Origin: Costus lasius
Taxonomy: Eukaryota; Streptophyta; Magnoliopsida; Zingiberales; Costaceae
Direction: 5' to 3'
Length of the DNA stretch: 64,000 nt
Assembly: GCA_027563935.2 (NCBI GenBank)
Contig: CM050454.1
Coordinates: forward strand, 27,029,501 to 27,093,500
In this document: one piece after another, positions 58,786 to 64,000 of the stretch
How the letters are laid out: every line of letters starts with the position of its first letter
Numbering within the stretch: the stretch's first letter is position 1
The notes under the pieces: model-generated
What the model saw: the letters and a program-made list of their open reading frames with translations, nothing else
What the model was told of the DNA's origin: nothing
Databases searched by the model: none
Translations under genes and position numbers: made by a program

Positions 58786-60436
58786 TGTTGGGGTATGCCC
58801 TTAAGCCTAATGTTTGAGGCCTTGGGAATGTATCAGTATCATGTAATAAACTCTTATGTTTATAAAGGCATGGTTGTTATTCAGGTTGTTACCTTGTCTG
58901 CTGTAATAAGTGTACTTCTGAATAATGTCTCAAAGCTGTTCAGCTAGGCTGACATGCAGTAAAGTCCTTAGTCGAGATATCTTGGTGAACATGAGATAGC
59001 CTTGATATGATTGAGACTAATATGTGTTCTAATCTTATAGAATGCTTCGAGCATGGAATAAGATGTAGACTCATGGGTACATTGGATGTACTGGACAGAC
59101 CCTACTAGGATATTCAATTGTTTGTCACAATGTGAATATTCCTTGATTGCGACAAGTGGCACATTTCCTCTGACTTGAGATCACTTGTGTTTCTAAATGA
59201 TGATTGTCATTGTTTTGAGGTAGTTCAATATCATTTGAAACATAATGATTATAGACTATCTTGGATAATGAACTTGAGTCAGGTTAGGGCACTAGTGATA
59301 GACAAAGGATTGCCGTCTCCTTGTTTAAGGAGTGTGATGTTCTTAAGGGGCCCCCTGGATGAGATGATTGAGAAAGTGTATGGCCATACCCAGGTGACAG
59401 TGATCATCTGATCTAATCATGCTCATCATATTGGAGTTACAAGCTTGACACGCTTGTCCAATAAGAACATCTAGTGGCAAAGGACATATGTATGCCTAGT
59501 GAAGTTGATTCACACTTGTGCTGTTTTTGGGTGTAGTCTTGGAAGACTCTTTCCTTTATATCGGGAGACAGTGATGTGTTGCTAGATACCCCTCACTGAT
59601 CGTGATAACGTGAGTTATCGTTACCGACATTTAAAGGAAACCCTTAGGGTCGCACAATTTGATGATATGGCTTACTTAAGTCAGATCGTGTGGACTGAAT
59701 TGTTTGAGTTCAGTTTAAAGGGATTTAATCTCTGATTGTAAGTGAGATCTGGTCTGATCATGTTTGATTGATTGGGGCTTGAGATCGGTAAGCTTCGATT
59801 GAGAGATTGGATGCTAGATCGATGAGATCAAGAGCATCAAGAGATCAACGGTTAGATCTGGAGCCTTAGGGTTTAATTTAGATCTAGACTGGATTGCTTG
59901 GCTTGGTTCTTAAACCGAACCAAAATTGAACCGGCTCATTAAAGAGCGCTTGGTTCAAATAGAGAACAATTTGCGATTGGGAAAGGTTCATGGTCGCATG
60001 AAGAAGTGGCTTACTATTTTTAGAAGCCATGTTCACACGTCTCATGTCGCCACTTGCGCTCTCCTATTCTTGCTCTCGCCCCTTCCTCTCGTCACAAGTA
60101 TTCTCGTGTGGTGAAGGCGGACGAGGAGTAGAAGAAGTTTTTCGCCAAGCAGGTCATCTCATCTCCCTTCACGGATTGGGACTCTTGGAGAGCTTTGCTA
60201 GCACAAAGATCGACAAGGAGAAAGTCTTTCTCATCTTGTGTGCGTCATCTCTGGAGGAAAGCCATTTCGCTTTCTGCTTCCAAGACGCCATCTAGTAATG
60301 GCATCGGTATGATTTCTTTCTTGCATACAAAAGATTTAATGTTGATTATATAAGATGCATTCGATCCCTAGAAACCCCTTCCGCTGAATTCCATATGCGC
60401 CTATTAGGGTTTCACCGCCCCTCTTGGGGACTTACA
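58786..60436 (+). repeat. 3' LTR of element IV (also 5' of a partial copy)
   Basis: 1,651 bases, matching 51406-53056 at all but about six positions. Followed by a PBS rather than target DNA. Confidence 0.93.
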
Positions 60437-60930
60437 ATTGGTATCAGAGCCTAGGTTCTATGCATCTTTTAATGATTGCTTAACCTTTTGTGATCCTTGT
60501 ATGCGATTATATGCTTAGATCTAACCTACATGCGAAAGTTACATGTTAAGTTTGCATATTCGAATCTTGATGAATGTTTTCTTGGCGCATGTTGTTGGCG
60601 CATGCTTTATGTTTTCTTCAAAACTACTTGACATGCGCGACACACTCTAGATCTAAGGCCTTGCAGTAAACCCTTAGACGGGTTATTAGGGTTGAAGTCA
60701 CCCCCTAGGTTGGATCCAAAAGTCTGATCAGACCATCTGACAGCCTTGATGGGTTGACCAGGTAGCACCTGTGCGCAAGCACGTGGTGGCTACAGGTCGA
60801 CTGCAGACAGGCGTGTAGCGATGTCTGATTGAGACAACCGATGAACGCACATGAGTTAGGCCCGGGGTCACACCCGCTTGCCAGACCTCATTGTGGTCGT
60901 TCAGCCCTGGCGCATGCATAGTTGACCCTA
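60437..60930 (+). repeat. Second PBS and truncated leader after element IV
   Basis: PBS TGGTATCAGAGC at 60439-60450 and leader identical, as far as I can see, to 53057-53550, up to GTTGACCCTA. At 60931 it switches to gypsy pol (GGAACACCTT). CCTAG is shared near the join by leader-plus-gypsy and by the gypsy text at the left junction. Confidence 0.9.
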
Positions 60931-63137
60931 GGAACACCTTAGGAAAACCTTAGACTTGCTTCAGGAAGAAAAGCTATACCTTAACCTAAAGAAGTGTTCT
61001 TTCCTCGCCCCTAGGTTTGTCTTCTTAGGTTTCATTGTATCTGACTAAGGACTTCAAGCTGACCCTCGCAAGATCCAAGCCATCTTAGACTGGCCTAAAC
61101 CCAAAACCTTGACTGAAATTAGGAGCTTCCATGGTCTAGTTGCCTTCTATAGGAGATTCATTAGAAACTTTAGTACCATAGTAGCCCCTATAACCAATTG
61201 TATGAAACAAGGTGAGTTTAGTTGCCCTAAATTTGCTAGTAGAGCCTTTGAAGAGCTTAAGGCAAGAATGACCATTGCCCAGTCTTAAGACTGCCTGACT
61301 TTTCTAAAGTTTTCATAGTGGATTGTGATGCCTCAGGAGTAGGAATAGGAGGTACCCTTAGTCAGGAGGGCCACCCAGTAGCCTACTTTAGTGAAAAATT
61401 AAATGAGGCTAAGCAAAGATATACCACTTATGATAAAGAGTTCTATGTTGTAGTTCTATCCTTAAGGCACTAGAGACACTATTTAACAGATAATGAATTT
61501 ATTTTGAATAGTGACCACCAGGCTTTATCTTTTTTAAGTGCTGAGAAGAAATTAAATGCTAGGCATGCAAAATGGGTAGAATTTGTTCAACAATATACTT
61601 TGGTTTTAAAACATAAATCTGGAACTGAAAATAAAGTTGTTGATGCTTTGAGTAGGGTAACTTTACTTGTGTAAAAAATATCTGTTGAAGTAGTTGGATT
61701 TGATCGCATGAAGCATGAATACTTAGAATGCCCTGATTTTGCAAACATATATTCTGAGCTTAGCATAGACCCTTTGAGTCATGCCCTCTATACCCTAAGG
61801 GATGAGTTTTTGTTTCTTGGGCCAAAGTTGTGCATTCCCAAGACCTCAATCCGAGACTTCCTTGTTTGGGAGATCCACGGAGGAGGGTTTGCTGGGCACC
61901 ATAGCTGGGACAAGACTCAAGCCTTAGTGGTGGAATGGTTCTTCTGGCTGAATCTCCATAGGGATGTGGCTAAGGTTGTCAAGCATTGTAGGACCTGTCA
62001 GACCAGTAAAACTCAGAAACATAACTTTGGTCTGTACACACCCTTACCCATTCCTCAAGCACCTTGGCAGGACCTTAGCATGGACTTCATCTTAGGTTTA
62101 CCAATGACTTCGTCTAGACATGATTCTATCTTTGTCATAGTGGATAGGTTTACCAAGATGGCACACTTTATACCTTGCTACAAAATCTCAGATGCATCAC
62201 ATGTAGCTAGAATTTTCTTCAGAGAGGTTGTTCGACTGTGTGGTACCCCTCTGACTATAATATTTGATAGGGATCCTAGGTTTGTTGGACATTTCTAGAA
62301 AAACCTGTGGGCTATGTTGGGAACCAAGCTCACATTCTCCACGGCCTATCATCCTCAAACGGATGGGCAGACCGAAGTGGTCAATCGATCACTTGGGAGT
62401 TTCTTAGGAGTTTGGTGGGAGCACACCCTGGCACGAGGGATAAGCCATTACCCACCGCAGAGTTCTCCTATAACAATGTTGTTAACAAAACCACAGGATT
62501 ATCTCCCTTTCAAGCCAACCTAGGGTATCAACCAAGAAAACCTATTGACTTGTTTCCTTTGCCTAAGCACTCTCATGTTTCTATGTCTGCTCGAGATTTT
62601 GCTACTCACATGTCACAATTGCATCATTAAATTCTTTGTCAAATGCTTGATGCTATAAATTCTTATTGCACGAGTGCTAACAAGAAACACCAAGAAAGGA
62701 AATTTTATGTAGGAGAATAGGTTATACTACGGGTCAAGGAAGAGCGTATCCATGGATCTGGCCGCAAGTTGGATGCAAAGGGACTTGGACCCTTTACCAT
62801 TGTGGAAAAGATTAACAATAATGCCTATGTCTTGGATCTACCACCAGATTTGGGGATCACCACCACTGTCAATGTAGAGGATCTTACATGCTATGAAGAG
62901 CCAATACTCATTGAGGAGCCGACTGACAGGCTCGAGCCAAAGAGCATAATTGAGGACTAGACTCGACTCACCCCAAATGAGGTACAAGTATTTTATCGTG
63001 TTAAGTTTACTACGGGTGAGGAGGCATGGCTTCCTGAAGGCGAGTTGGCATAGGCCGCTCCAGAATTATTCCAAGGGTACAAAGATAATTCTCTAGAGGA
63101 GAATTTTTCCCACCCGGGGAGAAATGGGGGAGGGGCC
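60931..63137 (+). pseudogene. pol: Ty3/gypsy pol: RT end, RNase H, integrase (continues 51012-51405)
   Basis: It resumes RT at EHLRKTLDLLQEEKLYLN. Then come FLGFIVSD with a CAA-to-TAA stop (61046-61048), the RT connection FHGLVAFYRRFIRNFS, a one-base deletion near 61281, and RNase [18 protein letters not shown] and NSDHQALSF, with a TAG in between (RH-stop-RHYL near 61471). Integrase follows with HHCC zinc residues (EIHGGGFAGHHS, CRTCQTSK), SMDFILGLP, DRDPRF and the [14 protein letters not shown] glutamate. Breaks are TGG to TAG at 62296-62298, a frameshift near 62400 and more stops. The tail has a chromodomain-like end (VKFTTGEEAWLPEGELA). A purine run at 63116-63135 may be its polypurine tract. 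Confidence 0.88.
63116..63135 (+). promoter_or_regulatory. Possible polypurine tract of the gypsy element
   Basis: GGGGAGAAATGGGGGAGGGG, purines but for one T, just after the gypsy coding end and two bases before a TGTTGG LTR start. Confidence 0.4.
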
Positions 63138-64000
63138 TGTTGGTGTATATGCCCTGCAGACCAATGTATAGACATGGTCAGGCATTGTTTGAATGTACTT
63201 TGATAGAATTATTATTCTTTATAGAGACATGGTCGTTATTATGCAGACTTCTCTTCCTGCGTTGATGTATTGAGTTGCATAAATAATGTCCCAGGAGTTT
63301 GGTTGGATCCATTCTCATAAGCAATCCCCAGACAAGGTACCATAGCAGATATGGGACAGCTTTGGTACATGTGAGACTGGTGTATGGGCTGGTTAGGTGC
63401 GGGGCACAGTAACGCAGACATACAGGTGCATTGAATGCATTGGAGTGATCCACCGTGAGGATTGACTTGTCCAGTCAACAAGTCAATCTCACATGCAAGA
63501 GGTTTGCATTGATCCTTGGACTTGAGGTATTCATGTCTAGATTTGATGATGGATATGCTTTGATACAGTCTTACGTCTCTCCGTAATTGGGAGACTAAAA
63601 CGACTGTCATTGGGCATGTTATAAGTCATGTAAAGACATAGATGACCAACAGTAGGATTTGCCCCTTCCTTCAGAGGAAGCATGATATCCACTTTGGGGC
63701 GCCCCACCTCATTGGTGCATGATAGGAATGTGTGGCCACACTGATTAAGTCATGACCAATAGATTGGATTGATAAACTTAAGACTAATCCAATGGTAGGA
63801 TATCAGTTTAGGCAAAGGGATCTATAATGCATGGGAATCCTCGTTGATTGTTAGGGAGTTGTTACCATAATGACTTAAGTCCTATGACATGGGTAGTACT
63901 AATGTGTTGCTAGATACCCCTCACTATTTATGATGTTTACATCATTTCCAGTGTCATATGGATCCTACGGGGTCACACGCAACAGACTCTTGACGTTGCT
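63138..64000 (+). repeat. Start of an Angela-type LTR (family C), runs off the window
   Basis: It begins TGTTGGTGTATATGCCC, like family B, and stays alignable with family-B LTRs for 860 bases: the GGGACAGCTTTGGTACATGTGAGACTGG region, GTAACGCAGACATAC, the TTTGCTTTGATAC-like block, AGGATTTGCCCCTTCCTT, and the GCTAGATACCCCTCAC block shared with family A. It is clearly diverged from B. A GC palindrome GGGGCGCCCC at about 63697 sits where A has GGGGGCCCCC. It follows the gypsy purine run, so it is either a copia insertion at that point or the LTR used by that gypsy element. Confidence 0.75.

Larger units (their letters stand above)
51406..60930 (+). mobile_element. Element IV: near-intact family-A copia plus extra PBS and leader
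   Basis: LTR 51406-53056, PBS 53059-53070, leader, gag-pol 54884-58765, polypurine tract 58775-58785, LTR 58786-60436. After the second LTR comes a second PBS (60439-60450) and the first 480 bases of leader, ending at 60930. Blocks 51406-53550 and 58786-60930 differ at only about six positions by eye, so this is the youngest copy in the window. The left flank is gypsy RT (CTAGT). The right flank is gypsy RT further downstream, with roughly 30 bases missing, so no duplication is seen. Confidence 0.92.

Noticed and set aside
1..64000. CRISPR arrays, rRNA genes, bacterial operons or a plant host gene
   Set aside because: No spaced direct repeats of that type, no rRNA-like stretch, and no exon-like frame outside retrotransposon proteins was seen.

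Overview
This window is a plant nuclear repeat block. I see no host gene. Essentially every base can be assigned to nested LTR retrotransposons. The evidence for a plant is repeated copies of Ty1/copia gag-pol of the Angela (BARE-1-like) type, LTRs of about 1.65-1.95 kb opening TGTTGG...TATGCCC, primer-binding sites matching TGGTATCAGAGC (initiator Met tRNA), and pieces of plant Ty3/gypsy elements. A large, repeat-rich angiosperm genome fits; a monocot is possible but not shown.

Layout. 1-2901: 5' leader and 5' LTR of a minus-strand copia element (family D). 2902-3721: 3' part of a Ty3/gypsy LTR (Tekay/Del-like). 3722-27588: an old plus-strand family-A copia element ('outer-A') with two more family-A copies inside it. 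Element I (5089-14239) sits inside the outer gag and is flanked by the 5-bp duplication GAAGG. Element II (17415-26446) is fused to the outer 3' LTR. 27589-27970: the end of a minus-strand family-B LTR. 27971-51011: family-B element B1. It is interrupted by a second family-B element, B2 (32724-39423), and, inside its 3' LTR, by minus-strand family-A element III (39610-49261, duplication GGTAT). Element III itself carries a 479-bp mini-LTR (42243-42721, duplication ACACC). 51012-63137: a decayed Ty3/gypsy pol (RT, RNase H, integrase), split by the youngest-looking family-A element, IV (51406-60436). Element IV is followed by a second PBS and 480 bp of leader, giving LTR-internal-LTR-partial internal. 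63138-64000: start of another Angela-type LTR (family C).

Inferred order, from who interrupts whom: gypsy, then B1 in gypsy; B2, a minus-strand B element (B0) and element III in B1; outer-A in B0; a Tekay-like element and elements I and II in outer-A; D in the Tekay-like LTR; element IV in gypsy. Only three insertions have both duplications visible in the window.

Working together. Each complete copy has the usual copia parts: LTR, PBS, a leader of about 1.6-1.8 kb, one gag-protease-integrase-RT-RNase H frame, a polypurine tract, LTR. No copy is fully open. Element IV is closest, with a single C-to-T stop. Family-A leaders carry a conserved tRNA-like A box/B box pair, and their LTRs carry conserved inverted repeats near the likely promoter. 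Counts of LTR differences were made by eye and are approximate.
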